This document shows positions 9,675-18,473 of a DNA stretch of 64,000 nt, piece after piece. How positions within the stretch are numbered: the stretch's first letter is position 1; every line of letters begins with the position of its first letter. The notes below the pieces were generated by a model. The model ran no database searches. It had not been told where the DNA came from and was given only the letters and a program-made list of their open reading frames with translations. Source of the DNA: Tropicibacter oceani (GTDB taxonomy: Bacteria > Pseudomonadota > Alphaproteobacteria > Rhodobacterales > Rhodobacteraceae); contig NZ_CP124616.1 of the NCBI RefSeq assembly GCF_029958925.1, forward strand, positions 3,038,001 to 3,102,000. The letters are read 5' to 3'. Position numbers and translations under genes: made by a program.

Positions 9675-11078
9675 ATGACCGACGTCGTAACCCGCTTTGC
9701 CCCTTCGCCCACCGGGTATCTGCACATCGGTGGCGCCCGCACCGCGCTGTTCAACTATCTTTTTGCCCGTGGCCGGGGCGGCAAGTTCCTGCTGCGGATC
9801 GAAGACACCGACAAGGAACGCTCGACCGCCGCCGCGACCGCCGCGATCCTCAAGGGGCTCGACTGGCTGGGGCTGGAACACGACGGCGACGTGGTCAGCC
9901 AGGCGGCAGGCGCCGCGCGCCACCACGAGGTCGCGCTGGAGCTGCTGGCCAAGGGTAAGGCATACAAGTGCTTTTCCACGCAAGAGGAAATCGAGGCCTT
10001 CCGCGAGGCCGCCCGCGAAGAAAAACGCTCGACCCTGTTTCAAAGCCCCTGGCGCGATGCCGATCCGGCCACGCACCCCGACGCGCCCTATGCGATCCGC
10101 CTCAAGACGCCGCAGGACGGCGAGACGGTGATCGACGACGTGGTGCAGGGCAAGGTGACGATCCGCAACGACCAGCTGGACGACATGATCCTGCTGCGCA
10201 GCGACGGCAGCCCGGTCTACATGCTGGCGGTGGTGGTCGATGACCACGACATGGGTGTGACCCATGTGATCCGCGGCGATGACCACCTGAACAACGCCGC
10301 CCGCCAGATGGGCATCTATACGGCCATGGGCTGGGACGTGCCGATCTGGGCGCATATCCCGCTGATCCACGGCCCCGACGGCAAAAAGCTGTCCAAGCGC
10401 CATGGCGCGCTGGGGGTCGAGGAATACCAGGCCATGGGCTATCCCGCCGCCGGCATGCGCAACTATCTTGCCCGCCTCGGCTGGAGCCACGGCGATGACG
10501 AATTCTTTACCGATGATCAGGCAAAGGAGTGGTTCAATCTTGAGGGAATCGGCAAGTCCCCCGCCCGGCTCGACTTCAAGAAACTGGAAAACCTGTGCGG
10601 TCAGCACATCGCCCAGGCTGAGGATGCTGCACTGCTGCAAGAACTTGAGGCATTTCTGGGTGCAACCGGCGCCGCCCCCCTGACAGACGCCCAGCGCGAC
10701 GGCCTGTCGCGGGGCATGTTCTGCCTGAAGGAGCGCGCCAAGACCTTTCCGGAACTTCTTGAAAAGGCTCAGTTTATCCTGGCATCCCGGCCCATCGACA
10801 TGGACGAGAAGGCCGCCAAGGCCCTTGACCCGGTATCCCGTGGTATACTGAGTGCGTTGACGCCGCAGTTGCAAAATGCTAGCTGGACCCGAGATGATCT
10901 GGAGGAGGTTCTGAACCGTTTTGCCACAGATCAGGGGACCAAGTTCGGAAAACTGGCCGGGCCGCTTCGCGCCGCCCTCGCAGGACGAGCGGTCACCCCG
11001 AGCGTCTTTGACATGATGCTCGTACTGGGGCGGGAGGAAAGCCTCGCCCGTCTGGAAGCGGCCGGAAACGGGGCCTAG
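9675..11078 (+). CDS. gltX: Glutamyl-tRNA synthetase
   Basis: 467 residues, a class I discriminating-type GluRS. It charges tRNA-Glu for translation and tetrapyrrole synthesis. The HIGH-type motif is [15 protein letters not shown] at residues 8-22, and the KMSKS-type loop is KKLSKRHGA near residue 237. The C-terminal anticodon-binding domain is complete, and the length is typical. gltA follows on the same strand after an 87-bp gap. Confidence 0.96.
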   Translation: MTDVVTRFAPSPTGYLHIGGARTALFNYLFARGRGGKFLLRIEDTDKERSTAAATAAILKGLDWLGLEHDGDVVSQAAGAARHHEVALELLAKGKAYKCFSTQEEIEAFREAAREEKRSTLFQSPWRDADPATHPDAPYAIRLKTPQDGETVIDDVVQGKVTIRNDQLDDMILLRSDGSPVYMLAVVVDDHDMGVTHVIRGDDHLNNAARQMGIYTAMGWDVPIWAHIPLIHGPDGKKLSKRHGALGVEEYQAMGYPAAGMRNYLARLGWSHGDDEFFTDDQAKEWFNLEGIGKSPARLDFKKLENLCGQHIAQAEDAALLQELEAFLGATGAAPLTDAQRDGLSRGMFCLKERAKTFPELLEKAQFILASRPIDMDEKAAKALDPVSRGILSALTPQLQNASWTRDDLEEVLNRFATDQGTKFGKLAGPLRAALAGRAVTPSVFDMMLVLGREESLARLEAAGNGA

Positions 11079-11165
11079 CGCGGCGCGCGCCCCGGCGGCC
11101 ATGTGAAATTGACAGGCACGGGCCAAAGGGGCCCCTGCCCCACCGTATATGAAGGGATGATATGC

Positions 11166-12461
11166 ATGGCCGATAACTCCAAAACCGCAACGCTGACCAT
11201 TGACGGCAACAGCTATGAGCTGCCGGTTCACTCGCCCACCGCCGGGCCCGACGTGATCGACATCCGCAAGCTGTACGGCCAGGCCGGCGTGTTCACCTAC
11301 GACCCCGGCTTTACCTCGACCGCCAGCTGCGACAGCACCATCACCTTCATCGACGGTGACAAGGGCGAATTGCTGCACCGCGGCTATCCGATCGACCAGC
11401 TGGCCGAGAAATCGCATTACCTCGAAGTCTGCTTCCTGCTGCTTTACGGTTATCTGCCCAAGGCAGAAGAGCTGGAAGAGTTCGAGAACACGATCACCCG
11501 CCACACCATGATCCACGAGCAGATGCACAACTTCTTCCGCGGGTTCCGCCGCGATGCGCATCCGATGGCGACCATGGTGGGTGTGGTCGGCGCGATGTCG
11601 GCCTTTTACCACGACAGCACCGACATCAGCGACGAACAGCAGCGCGAAATCGCATCGCACCGCCTGATCGCCAAGATGCCGACGATCGCCGCGATGGCCT
11701 ACAAGTATTCGATCGGTCAGCCCTTCGTGTACCCGCGCAACGATCTCGATTACGCCGCGAACTTCCTGCACATGTGCTTTGCCGTCCCGGCCGAGGAATA
11801 TCACGTCGATCCGATCCTGGCCCGCGCCATGGACCGCATCTTTACCCTGCATGCGGACCACGAACAGAACGCCTCGACCTCGACGGTACGTCTGGCCTCG
11901 TCCTCGGGTGCGAACCCGTTTGCCTGCATCGCGGCCGGCATCGCCTGCCTTTGGGGCCCGGCGCACGGCGGCGCAAACCAGGCCTGCCTGGAAATGCTCA
12001 AGGAAATCGGCTCGCCCGAGAATATCCCCGAGTTTATCGCCCGCGCCAAGGACAAGGACGATCCCTTCCGCCTGATGGGCTTTGGCCACCGCGTCTATAA
12101 AAACTTCGACCCGCGCGCGACCGTGATGAAACAGTCCGCCGACGAAGTGCTGGACCTGCTGGGCGTGCACAACAACCCGATCCTGGCCACCGCCAAGGAA
12201 CTGGAAAAGCAGGCCCTTGCCGATCCCTACTTCGCCGAGAAAAAGCTGTTCCCGAACGTCGATTTCTATTCCGGTGTCATCCTCGAAGCGATGGGCTTTC
12301 CGACCTCGATGTTCACCCCGATCTTTGCGCTGTCGCGCACCGTCGGCTGGGTGTCGCAGTGGAAAGAACAGCTGGCCGATCCGGCGCACAAGATCGGCCG
12401 CCCGCGTCAGCTCTACAAGGGCGAGACCGAGCGCAACTACGTCGATATCGAAAGCCGCTGA
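11166..12461 (+). CDS. gltA: Citrate synthase, type II
   Basis: 431 residues from the ATG at 11166, chosen because [21 protein letters not shown] matches the usual N-terminus and AGGGATGA lies just upstream; an in-frame GTG at 11103 would add 21 unlikely residues. It condenses oxaloacetate and acetyl-CoA at the entry of the TCA cycle. Catalytic segments are visible: [34 protein letters not shown] and the terminal YVDIESR. A GC-rich stem-loop (GGGCC/GGCCC with outer GGC/GCC pairs, 11115-11139) sits in the leader. A strong terminator follows at 12482-12511. Confidence 0.96.
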   Translation: MADNSKTATLTIDGNSYELPVHSPTAGPDVIDIRKLYGQAGVFTYDPGFTSTASCDSTITFIDGDKGELLHRGYPIDQLAEKSHYLEVCFLLLYGYLPKAEELEEFENTITRHTMIHEQMHNFFRGFRRDAHPMATMVGVVGAMSAFYHDSTDISDEQQREIASHRLIAKMPTIAAMAYKYSIGQPFVYPRNDLDYAANFLHMCFAVPAEEYHVDPILARAMDRIFTLHADHEQNASTSTVRLASSSGANPFACIAAGIACLWGPAHGGANQACLEMLKEIGSPENIPEFIARAKDKDDPFRLMGFGHRVYKNFDPRATVMKQSADEVLDLLGVHNNPILATAKELEKQALADPYFAEKKLFPNVDFYSGVILEAMGFPTSMFTPIFALSRTVGWVSQWKEQLADPAHKIGRPRQLYKGETERNYVDIESR

Positions 12462-12481
12462 ACCGGCCCCATCCAAAACGA

Positions 12482-12511
12482 AAAAGGCCCGGTCGATTGA
12501 CCGGGCCTTTT
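12482..12511. terminator. Bidirectional intrinsic terminator
   Basis: AAAAGGCCCGGTC, a GATT loop and GACCGGGCCTTTT form a perfect 13-bp stem with A/T tracts on both sides, so it works in either direction. It separates gltA from the convergent PaaG-like gene, 20 bp after the gltA stop. Confidence 0.93.
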
Positions 12512-12534
12512 GCATTGGACATCAACAACGGGGC

Positions 12535-13311
12535 TCAGCGCCCCTCGTAACTGGCCGGGCGCTTGTCCAGAAAGGCCAGGACGCCTTCCTTGAAATCGCG
12601 GGTCTTGCCGCATTCGCCCTGCAGCCGCGCCTCGATGGCCAGCTGCGCCTCCAGGTCGTTCTCAAAGGCGCCGCGCAGCGCGGTCTTGAGATGGCCATAG
12701 GCCACCGTCGGCCCCTTGGCCAGATGCGCCGCACGGGCGCGCCAATGGGCGTCAAAAGCCTCGTCCGGCACCGCCTCCCAGATCATACCCCAGTCGTCGG
12801 CCTGCTGGGCGGTGATCTTGTCGGCAAACAGCGCCGCCCCCATGGCCTTGGCCAGCCCCATCTGCCGCGGCAAGGCCCAGGTGCCGCCCGCATCCGGGAT
12901 CAATCCGATCCGGGTAAAGGCCTGCATGAAAAACGCGCTTTGCGTGGCAATCACCACATCGGCCACCAGCGCCAGGTTGGCCCCCGCCCCCGCCGCGGCG
13001 CCGTTCACCGCCGAAATCACCGGCACCGGGCAATCCACGATGGCGCGCAGCATCGGCACGTATTCCTCGCGCAGCACCCGCTCCAGATCCAGGTTGACCG
13101 CATTGCCGCCATCCCCCAGATCCTGCCCCGAACAAAAGGCGCTGCCATTGCCGGTCAAAACCACGACCCGCGCCGCCTTGCCGGCCTGCACCACCGCGTC
13201 GGTCAACTCGGCCCGCATCTGGGTGTTCAGCGCATTCATCACCTCCGGACGGTTCAGGGTGATGATGGCGACATCATCGTTCAGCGCGCTGGTGATCGTC
13301 TGGTATTGCAT
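12535..13311 (-). CDS. paaG: Enoyl-CoA hydratase/isomerase family protein, PaaG-like
   Basis: 258 residues from the ATG at 13311 (MQYQTITSALNDD); an upstream in-frame ATG is less likely. It has the crotonase fold: GSAFCSGQDLGD, the oxyanion-hole loop AVNGAAAGAGANLAL, and IGLIPDAGGTWALPR. The stretch DDWGMIWEAVPDE and the C-terminal FKEGVLAFLDKR resemble PaaG, the 1,2-epoxyphenylacetyl-CoA isomerase of aerobic phenylacetate degradation. No other paa gene is nearby, so the substrate remains an inference; a general enoyl-CoA hydratase or isomerase is the alternative. Confidence 0.75.
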   Translation of the reverse strand: MQYQTITSALNDDVAIITLNRPEVMNALNTQMRAELTDAVVQAGKAARVVVLTGNGSAFCSGQDLGDGGNAVNLDLERVLREEYVPMLRAIVDCPVPVISAVNGAAAGAGANLALVADVVIATQSAFFMQAFTRIGLIPDAGGTWALPRQMGLAKAMGAALFADKITAQQADDWGMIWEAVPDEAFDAHWRARAAHLAKGPTVAYGHLKTALRGAFENDLEAQLAIEARLQGECGKTRDFKEGVLAFLDKRPASYEGR

Positions 13312-13339
13312 GGCAGGGCCTCGTTCTATGTTCCGCGCC

Positions 13340-13402
13340 ATGAAATACCGCAAGCCCCCGAAAGGCAAAGCGAAACGCCGCGTCAAAGCTCGTGGCGCGT
13401 GA
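13340..13402 (+). CDS. Possible 20-residue very basic peptide
   Basis: An ATG at 13340 opens 20 codons ending in TGA at 13400-13402. About half the residues are Lys or Arg, starting MKYRKPPKGK. It diverges from the PaaG-like gene, with the ATG codons 29 bp apart. An in-frame ATG at 13328 would add four residues. I see no convincing ribosome-binding site. Such peptides can be real (ribosome- or nucleic-acid-binding) or chance; I do not recognise a family. Confidence 0.25.
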   Translation: MKYRKPPKGKAKRRVKARGA

Positions 13403-13422
13403 AAACCCGCGCCGCCCGCCTG

Positions 13423-13468
13423 CTTCTTTGTGCTGAAAATATCCCCGCCGGAGGCATCCGCCTTCGGC
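13423..13468 (-). repeat. Dispersed 3'-end element
   Basis: Read on the minus strand it has the hairpin-forming GCCGAAGGCGGATGCCTCCGGC followed by GGGGATATTTTCAGCACAAAGAAG. The GATATTTT...AAGAAG tail matches the element near 44490-44512 and resembles that at 297-355. It starts 15 bp beyond the ccmH stop in the sense direction, consistent with a terminator or mRNA 3' element. Confidence 0.5.
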
Positions 13469-13482
13469 CCCGGGCGCGATCC

Positions 13483-13971
13483 TCAGTTCCTGAGGATCTC
13501 CTCCAGCCGCTTGCGCTCTTCCTCACTCAGCCCCGCCTCGCTGGCCGCCGGGGCCTGGGCGCGGCCACGGATATACAGCGCCGCCGTCAGCAGGGCAAAG
13601 ATAAACAACAACGGCCCCGAGGCCCAAAGCAGCCAGTTCCAGCCACCGGTCGTCGGCTTGAGCAGCACGAACTCGCCGTAGCGGTCGACGATATACTCCA
13701 CCGCCTCGTCGTTGCTGTCCCCGGCCAGGATGCGTTCGCGCACCAGGATGCGCAGATCGCGCGCCAGCGTCGCGTTGCTTTCGTCGATGCTTTCGTTCAG
13801 GCACACCAGGCAGCGCAGCCCGGCCGAGATTTCGCGCGCCCGGGCCTCTTGCGCCGGATCTTCCAGCATCTCGTCCGGTTGCACGGCCTGCGCCAATCCG
13901 CCAAGGCAGATCAGCACAAGCGCCAGGATGTAGGGCGGGGTTCCGCCCCGCCAGGCTTTCAGCAGTCTCAT
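13483..13971 (-). CDS. ccmH: Cytochrome c-type biogenesis protein CcmH (CycL)
   Basis: 162 residues. A signal/anchor helix (about residues 13-29) is followed by the periplasmic thiol domain with the LRCLVCLNESI motif (CxxC), then a second membrane helix near residues 105-125 and a short charged tail. CcmH is the periplasmic thiol-disulphide component that reduces apocytochrome c cysteines and works with CcmF in haem ligation. Its ATG overlaps the ccmF stop (ATGA), so the two are co-translated. No CcmI/TPR extension is present on this protein. Confidence 0.93.
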   Translation of the reverse strand: MRLLKAWRGGTPPYILALVLICLGGLAQAVQPDEMLEDPAQEARAREISAGLRCLVCLNESIDESNATLARDLRILVRERILAGDSNDEAVEYIVDRYGEFVLLKPTTGGWNWLLWASGPLLFIFALLTAALYIRGRAQAPAASEAGLSEEERKRLEEILRN

Positions 13972-15935
13972 TCCGCCGGTACTCCCTGTGCGGGAACGCT
14001 CTTGCGCGCCCCGGCCGCGACGCGATAGCGCCGGTCCGACAGGCTGAGAAGCCCGCCAAAGGCCATCAGCAGACAGCCCGCCCAGATCCAGTTGGCCAGC
14101 GGCTTGATATAGGTCCGCACGACCCAGCCTCCGCCGTCCTGGCTGTCACCGATCACCACATAGACGTCCCGCATGAAACGGTAGTCGATGGCCGCCTCGG
14201 TCGTGGGCATGCGCGACACCGGATAGTTGCGCTTTTCGGGGTAAAGCCGCGCAACCTCGGCACCGTCCTGGCGCACGATCACTTCGCCTTGCGTGGCGAA
14301 CCAGTTCGGCCCCGGCACGTTCTGCACATCGGCCAGTTCGATCTCGAAGGCGCCGACAGCGTAGGGCTGGCCGATCTGTGCGACGCGGATGTCCTCCTGG
14401 TCCCAGGCGGTCAGCCCGGCGATCCCCAGCATGGTGATCCCCAGCCCGGCATGGGCCACCGACTTGCCCCATTCCGAGCGCGGCAGCCGCAGCAGGCGTC
14501 CGAAATCCCGGGTCTGCCCGGTGCGCGACAAAAGGTCAGTCGCCGCCCCGGCCACCAGCCAGGTGCCCAGGAACACGCCCACCGGCCCCAGCAGCGTCTT
14601 TTCCGTCTGCATCGCCCAGACCAACCCCATCAGCGCCACCGCCAGGACGAAGGCCGGGATCAGCGCCTTGAGCACGCGGCCCAGCTTGCCGCGTTTCCAG
14701 CCGATCATCGCCCCCACGGGCATCAACAGCCCCAGCAGCACCATGAAGGGCGGAAAGGCCATGTCGAAGAACGGCGCGCCGACCGACAGCTTGCGGTCAA
14801 AGGCCATTTCCGCGACCAGCGGCCACAGCGTTCCGACAAAGACCACAAAGGACGACACCGCCAAAAGGATGTTGTTGGCCACAAGCGCCGATTCCCGGCT
14901 GACCAGACCAAAGACGCCCTTGGCCTCCATCACGTTGGCGCGGGCGGCAAACAGCGTCAGCGCGCCGCCGGTGAAGAACACCAGGATGCCCAGGATGAAC
15001 ACCCCGCGTTCGGGATCATTGGCAAAGGCATGCACCGAGGTCAGCACGCCGGAGCGCACGATAAAGGTGCCGATCAGCGAAAATCCAAAGGCCAGGATCG
15101 CCAGAAGCACGGTCCAGCTTTTCAGCGCCTCGCGCTTTTCCACCACGATGGCGGAATGCAGCAGCGCGGCGGCAAAAAGCCAGGGCATGAAGGATGCGTT
15201 TTCCACCGGGTCCCAGAACCAGAAACCGCCCCAGCCCAGTTCGTAATAGGCCCACCAGGACCCCAGCGCGATGCCGATGGTCAAGAACACCCAGGCCGCC
15301 AGCGTCCAGGGCCGCACCCAGCGCGCCCAGGCCGCATCGACGCGCCCTTCGATCAGCGCTGCGACCGCAAAGCTGAAACAGATGCTCAGCCCGACATAGC
15401 CAAGGTACAGGAACGGCGGATGAAAGGCCAAACCGGGGTCCTGCAACAGCGGGTTCAGGTCGGTGCCGTCCATCGGCGCCACGCCCATCCGCGTGAAGGG
15501 ATTCGAGGTGAACAGCGTAAAGGCCAGGAACGCCACCCCGATCGAGGCCTGCACCCCGATCACCCGCGCCCGCAGGCTGGGGGGAAGGTTGCCGCCGAAC
15601 CAGGCCGCCATGGCGCCAAACAGGCTCAGAATCAGGACCCAGAGCAGCATCGAGCCTTCGTGGTTGCCCCAGACGCCGCTGATCTTGTACAGCATCGGCT
15701 TGGCCGAATGGCTGTTGGAATAGACCAGCACCAGCGAAAAGTCCGAGGTGACAAAGGCATAGGTCAGGGCGGCAAAGGATGCCGCCACCAACAGGAACTG
15801 CGCCGTCGCGGCCGGTTCCGCCACGGCCATCCAGCCTGCCCAGCGTTGCTGCGCCCCCACCAGGGGCACGATCATCTGAACGATCGCCACAAAGAAGGCG
15901 AGGATCAGGGCGAAATGTCCGAGTTCTGTAATCAT
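13968..15935 (-). CDS. ccmF: Cytochrome c haem lyase subunit CcmF (CycK)
   Basis: 655 residues from the ATG at 15935 (MITELGHFALILAFFVAIVQ); 21 further in-frame codons upstream run into a hairpin and are unlikely. It is a polytopic inner-membrane protein with the WWD domain GWGGFWFWDPVENASFMPW and conserved periplasmic histidines (FHPPFLYLGY, LLHSAIVVEKREALKSW). The large soluble C-terminal loop before the last helix is present (QEDIRVAQIG...GEVIVRQDG). With CcmH it attaches haem to apocytochromes c at the periplasmic face. The rest of the ccm set is elsewhere. Confidence 0.95.
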   Translation of the reverse strand: MITELGHFALILAFFVAIVQMIVPLVGAQQRWAGWMAVAEPAATAQFLLVAASFAALTYAFVTSDFSLVLVYSNSHSAKPMLYKISGVWGNHEGSMLLWVLILSLFGAMAAWFGGNLPPSLRARVIGVQASIGVAFLAFTLFTSNPFTRMGVAPMDGTDLNPLLQDPGLAFHPPFLYLGYVGLSICFSFAVAALIEGRVDAAWARWVRPWTLAAWVFLTIGIALGSWWAYYELGWGGFWFWDPVENASFMPWLFAAALLHSAIVVEKREALKSWTVLLAILAFGFSLIGTFIVRSGVLTSVHAFANDPERGVFILGILVFFTGGALTLFAARANVMEAKGVFGLVSRESALVANNILLAVSSFVVFVGTLWPLVAEMAFDRKLSVGAPFFDMAFPPFMVLLGLLMPVGAMIGWKRGKLGRVLKALIPAFVLAVALMGLVWAMQTEKTLLGPVGVFLGTWLVAGAATDLLSRTGQTRDFGRLLRLPRSEWGKSVAHAGLGITMLGIAGLTAWDQEDIRVAQIGQPYAVGAFEIELADVQNVPGPNWFATQGEVIVRQDGAEVARLYPEKRNYPVSRMPTTEAAIDYRFMRDVYVVIGDSQDGGGWVVRTYIKPLANWIWAGCLLMAFGGLLSLSDRRYRVAAGARKSVPAQGVPAE

Positions 15936-15959
15936 GCCTTCCGTTATAGGGCCACAACG

Positions 15960-15989
15960 AAGCCGGGCCAATCGGAATTGGCCCGGCTT
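15960..15989. terminator. Perfect 13-bp hairpin between the holin gene and ccmF
   Basis: AAGCCGGGCCAAT, a CGGA loop and ATTGGCCCGGCTT. It lies 33 bp beyond the stop of the GTA-type holin (minus strand) and 25 bp before the ccmF ATG. There is no long T tract, but stem stability suggests it ends the lysis transcript and insulates ccmF. Confidence 0.65.
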
Positions 15990-16022
15990 GCTGTTCACAT
16001 TGTCGCAACTGAATGCCTTGGC

Positions 16023-16580
16023 TCAGCGCCCTGCGCGCCAGTCCGCCAGCGCGGGGTTGTCGGCGATGTCCTCGCCCGGCGCGCCCGGGGATGCGGCGCC
16101 CCGGGGGCTGATGTCGCGCATGGCTTCGACCTCGCGCACGGCGCGCACCACCTGCGGCACGGCGGCGATGGTCGCGGCCACCTCGCGCTGGAATTCCTGG
16201 CCCTTGGCCTGGTGGCGCGCGCCGAAATAAAAGCTGACGATCGCGCCCAGAAGCCACCACAGCGGTTCCGGCACCAGCGCAATGCCCGCCATGCGCGCCG
16301 CGAACCAGACCGGATCGACCATGGCGGCGACGAACATCCCCATGGTTCCCAGCGCCATCGCCGGGCGGGGAATGCGGTTCAGCGCATCCATCAGCCGGTC
16401 GAACCAGCCGCGCTGGACGATGCGGAATTCCTGCCCGAACTGGTCCAGCGCCGCCGAGCGCAGATTCAGCCCGCGCTCGGCCTCGTTTTCGGCGTTCACC
16501 CGGAACACCTCGGCGGTTTCGGCGACCACGTTGCGGCCCGATCCGAACAGCAGTCCGAACAGCTTGTCGATCATCCCCAT
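16023..16580 (-). CDS. Holin of the GTA_holin_3TM type
   Basis: 185 residues. The N-terminal amphipathic part (MIDKLFGLLFGSGRNVVAETAEVFRVNAE) is typical of the holin family linked to gene-transfer-agent release in Rhodobacterales. Hydrophobic segments around PAMALGTMGMFVAAMV, WFAARMAGIALV and WWLLGAIVSFYFGARH could give the three membrane helices. A variable Ala/Pro-rich tail follows. Holins open the inner membrane so that an endolysin reaches the peptidoglycan. It overlaps the endolysin gene; the start is either 16580 or 16574, the latter giving an exact ATGA overlap. No GTA capsid gene is in the window. Confidence 0.82.
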   Translation of the reverse strand: MGMIDKLFGLLFGSGRNVVAETAEVFRVNAENEAERGLNLRSAALDQFGQEFRIVQRGWFDRLMDALNRIPRPAMALGTMGMFVAAMVDPVWFAARMAGIALVPEPLWWLLGAIVSFYFGARHQAKGQEFQREVAATIAAVPQVVRAVREVEAMRDISPRGAASPGAPGEDIADNPALADWRAGR

Positions 16581-17185
16581 GCCGCCACCCGCGCATTGAA
16601 CTCGGCCTCGGTCAGGTGATAACGGCCGGAAATGAACTCTTCGGCGCGCTTGATCCAGCCGCCCTTGCCGCCTGCCCGCGTGCGCGCATACTTGCGCGAG
16701 GCCGGGCGCCGGTCGGCGATGCCGAAGTAATAGTTGCGCCGCGCGATCCCGTAGGCATCGACCATGTGCCCCGGCGCCTTGGACAGGGCGCGGGCGCAGG
16801 CGGCGATGGTCTGCGGGCCGATGGCCCCGTCCACGTCAACGGTTTCGCCCATCTGCACCAGCAGGCGTTGCAGGATCTTCACCGCATTGGCCCCGGCGTT
16901 GACATACATGTCAAAGACCGTGGCGTGCAGCGGTTCGGGCAGCTCGGCGATGCGCGGCCGCAAAAAGTAGTGCTGCAGGAAAATCTCGACCGCCTGCGCG
17001 CGGGTCAGGCGCTTGACGTCCTCGGCGTCGACCGCGCCGTCGCCGTCCAGATCCAGACCCAGCCTGCGCATGGTGTGGATCGTGACGCCGTATTTCGTTG
17101 CCCCGCCGGGATCGTCGGGGTCGTTGACATATCCGCCCTCTCGGGCAACGATTTCTTCGGCCATGTGCCGTACGCTCTGTGCCAT
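16571..17185 (-). CDS. Endolysin, glycoside hydrolase 108 plus peptidoglycan-binding domain (GTA type)
   Basis: 204 residues. The N-terminal GH108 lysozyme-like domain has the catalytic-Glu motif EIVAREGGYVNDPDDPGGATKYGVT (Glu at about residue 16), and the C-terminal half (about 95-180) resembles the PG_binding_3 domain (DMYVNAGANAVKILQRLLV...DGAIGPQTIAAC). It also contains an EF-hand-like LDLDGDGAVDAEDVKRL. It cleaves peptidoglycan glycan strands for release of GTA particles or phage. AGGAGG lies 6 bp before the ATG. It is the first gene of a two-gene lysis cassette with the holin. A phage-remnant origin is the alternative. Confidence 0.85.
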   Translation of the reverse strand: MAQSVRHMAEEIVAREGGYVNDPDDPGGATKYGVTIHTMRRLGLDLDGDGAVDAEDVKRLTRAQAVEIFLQHYFLRPRIAELPEPLHATVFDMYVNAGANAVKILQRLLVQMGETVDVDGAIGPQTIAACARALSKAPGHMVDAYGIARRNYYFGIADRRPASRKYARTRAGGKGGWIKRAEEFISGRYHLTEAEFNARVAAWG

Positions 17186-17265
17186 CTCATGCCTCCTGCT
17201 CGAAGCGGTTTTGCGTCGGCACAGGGTCGGGCCAGTGCGTTAAACAATCTTGAGCGGAGCGTTCG

Positions 17266-17694
17266 GTGACCCCCAAAGCAGATGAAATCATTCAGTTGTT
17301 GCGCCTGTCGCCGCATCCCGAAGGGGGCCACTATCGGCAGACATGGGTGGATGACACGGCGACCGGGCGCGCCGCCGGCACCTGCATCTATTTCCTGCTC
17401 AAGGGTGATGAGCGCAGCCATTGGCACCGCGTCGATGCCACCGAGATCTGGCATTACTACGCCGGGGCGCCGCTGATCCTGTCGCTGTCTGCGACAGAAG
17501 CCGGTCCGCGACGCGATCACACACTGGGCCCTGACCTTCTGGCCGGCCAACGCCCTCAGATCATCGTACCCGCAGACCACTGGCAGGCGGCGCGCAGCAC
17601 CGGGGACTGGACTTTGGTGGGCTGCACCGTGTCACCGGGCTTTACCTTTGACGGCTTTACCCTCGCCGCCCCGGATTTCGACATTCCAACGTGA
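17266..17694 (+). CDS. Cupin, DUF985 (Cupin_5) family
   Basis: 142 residues from a GTG at 17266. The DUF985 signature is clear: LSPHPEGGHYRQTW at the N-terminus, IYFLLKGDERSHWHRVDATEIWHYYAG in the middle, and LVGCTVSPGFTFDGFTLA at the end. Structures of this family show a cupin beta-barrel with a sugar- or nucleotide-like pocket, but the reaction is unknown. It diverges from the endolysin gene (80-bp gap) and ends at a bidirectional terminator. Confidence 0.88.
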   Translation: MTPKADEIIQLLRLSPHPEGGHYRQTWVDDTATGRAAGTCIYFLLKGDERSHWHRVDATEIWHYYAGAPLILSLSATEAGPRRDHTLGPDLLAGQRPQIIVPADHWQAARSTGDWTLVGCTVSPGFTFDGFTLAAPDFDIPT

Positions 17695-17697
17695 AAA

Positions 17698-17720
17698 CGC
17701 CCGGGCAAATTGCCCGGGCG
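17698..17720. terminator. Bidirectional intrinsic terminator
   Basis: CGCCCGGGC, AAATT loop, GCCCGGGCG. On the minus strand it is followed by TTTT, so it terminates the PRC-barrel gene well; on the plus strand it follows the cupin stop by a few bases. Confidence 0.85.
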
Positions 17721-17746
17721 CAAGACGTGCCTGAGGAACCCGAGGG

Positions 17747-18244
17747 TCAGTTCCAAAAGCCTTCGTCGATGTTTTCCATGCCTTTCAGCTGTTCCAGCGT
17801 GTAAGGCACGACAATGGCATAGGAGGCGTCATCGACCGGGACCAGCTTGACCTTGTCGATGGTCAGCAGGACATGCTTGTCGCCAATGTCGAGAAATCCG
17901 CCAACCTCGGCCACGACGCCCTTGAAGGTGCCGTCGCTGGACAGGACGATATCCTCGATCTCGCCGACCTTGTCCCAGCCATCCTGGATGCTGTCGTAAA
18001 CAAGGTCGCCATCCCAAACCAGATCGGCGCTGTCGGTGATGGTGTAGACCGCGCCGCCGGTGATGTCGCGGGTGCGGATCAGGTTGTCGGCGGCCATGTC
18101 CATCCCGGCGTCGGAATGCGCCATGTCGGATTGTTCGGTGATCACGGTCGTCTCGGCCGCCATGTCGCCCGTGGCGGCGTGACTTTCGGCAAAGGCCAGG
18201 CCGGGAACAAGGATCAGGGTTGCAAGTGCGGTGGTGCGTTTCAT
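17747..18244 (-). CDS. Exported PRC-barrel domain protein
   Basis: 165 residues from the ATG at 18244, which has GGGAG 7-8 bp upstream. A signal peptide is evident (MKRTTALATLILVPGLAFA, cleavage after AFA-ES). A Met/Asp-rich linker follows, then a PRC-barrel-like domain (LIRTRDITGGAVYTI...VGEIEDIVLSSDGTFKGVVAEVGGFLDIGDKHVLL). Such proteins are common in alphaproteobacterial periplasms; their partners are unknown. A terminator follows at 17698-17720. Confidence 0.8.
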   Translation of the reverse strand: MKRTTALATLILVPGLAFAESHAATGDMAAETTVITEQSDMAHSDAGMDMAADNLIRTRDITGGAVYTITDSADLVWDGDLVYDSIQDGWDKVGEIEDIVLSSDGTFKGVVAEVGGFLDIGDKHVLLTIDKVKLVPVDDASYAIVVPYTLEQLKGMENIDEGFWN

Positions 18245-18473
18245 GTCAAATCTCCCTTCGGATTGTGTGAAGGAAGAACCGGCCAAACCCGCCCCGGTTC
18301 CGGACTATATTTTTCGAAAATCACGGAACTTGCGGGCGGGATTTGCGTTCATGGCGCCCCTCAGCGACCGGAAAAACGTCAATCGTACCCATAGCTTGGC
18401 CAGAAAACCGGCAATCCGGAAAAGGCGTGTCAGGGCAGGACCATCTGAAAGAAGGCCCTGCCCCGAAAATATC

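Noticed and set aside
9666-12515. 949-codon open frame antisense to gltX and gltA
   Set aside because: Its translation has no recognisable domain and mirrors two certain genes; long antisense frames are expected in this GC-rich codon usage.
14289-16619. 776-codon open frame antisense to ccmF and the holin gene
   Set aside because: Gln/Arg/His-rich shadow translation without motifs; ccmF and the holin explain the DNA.
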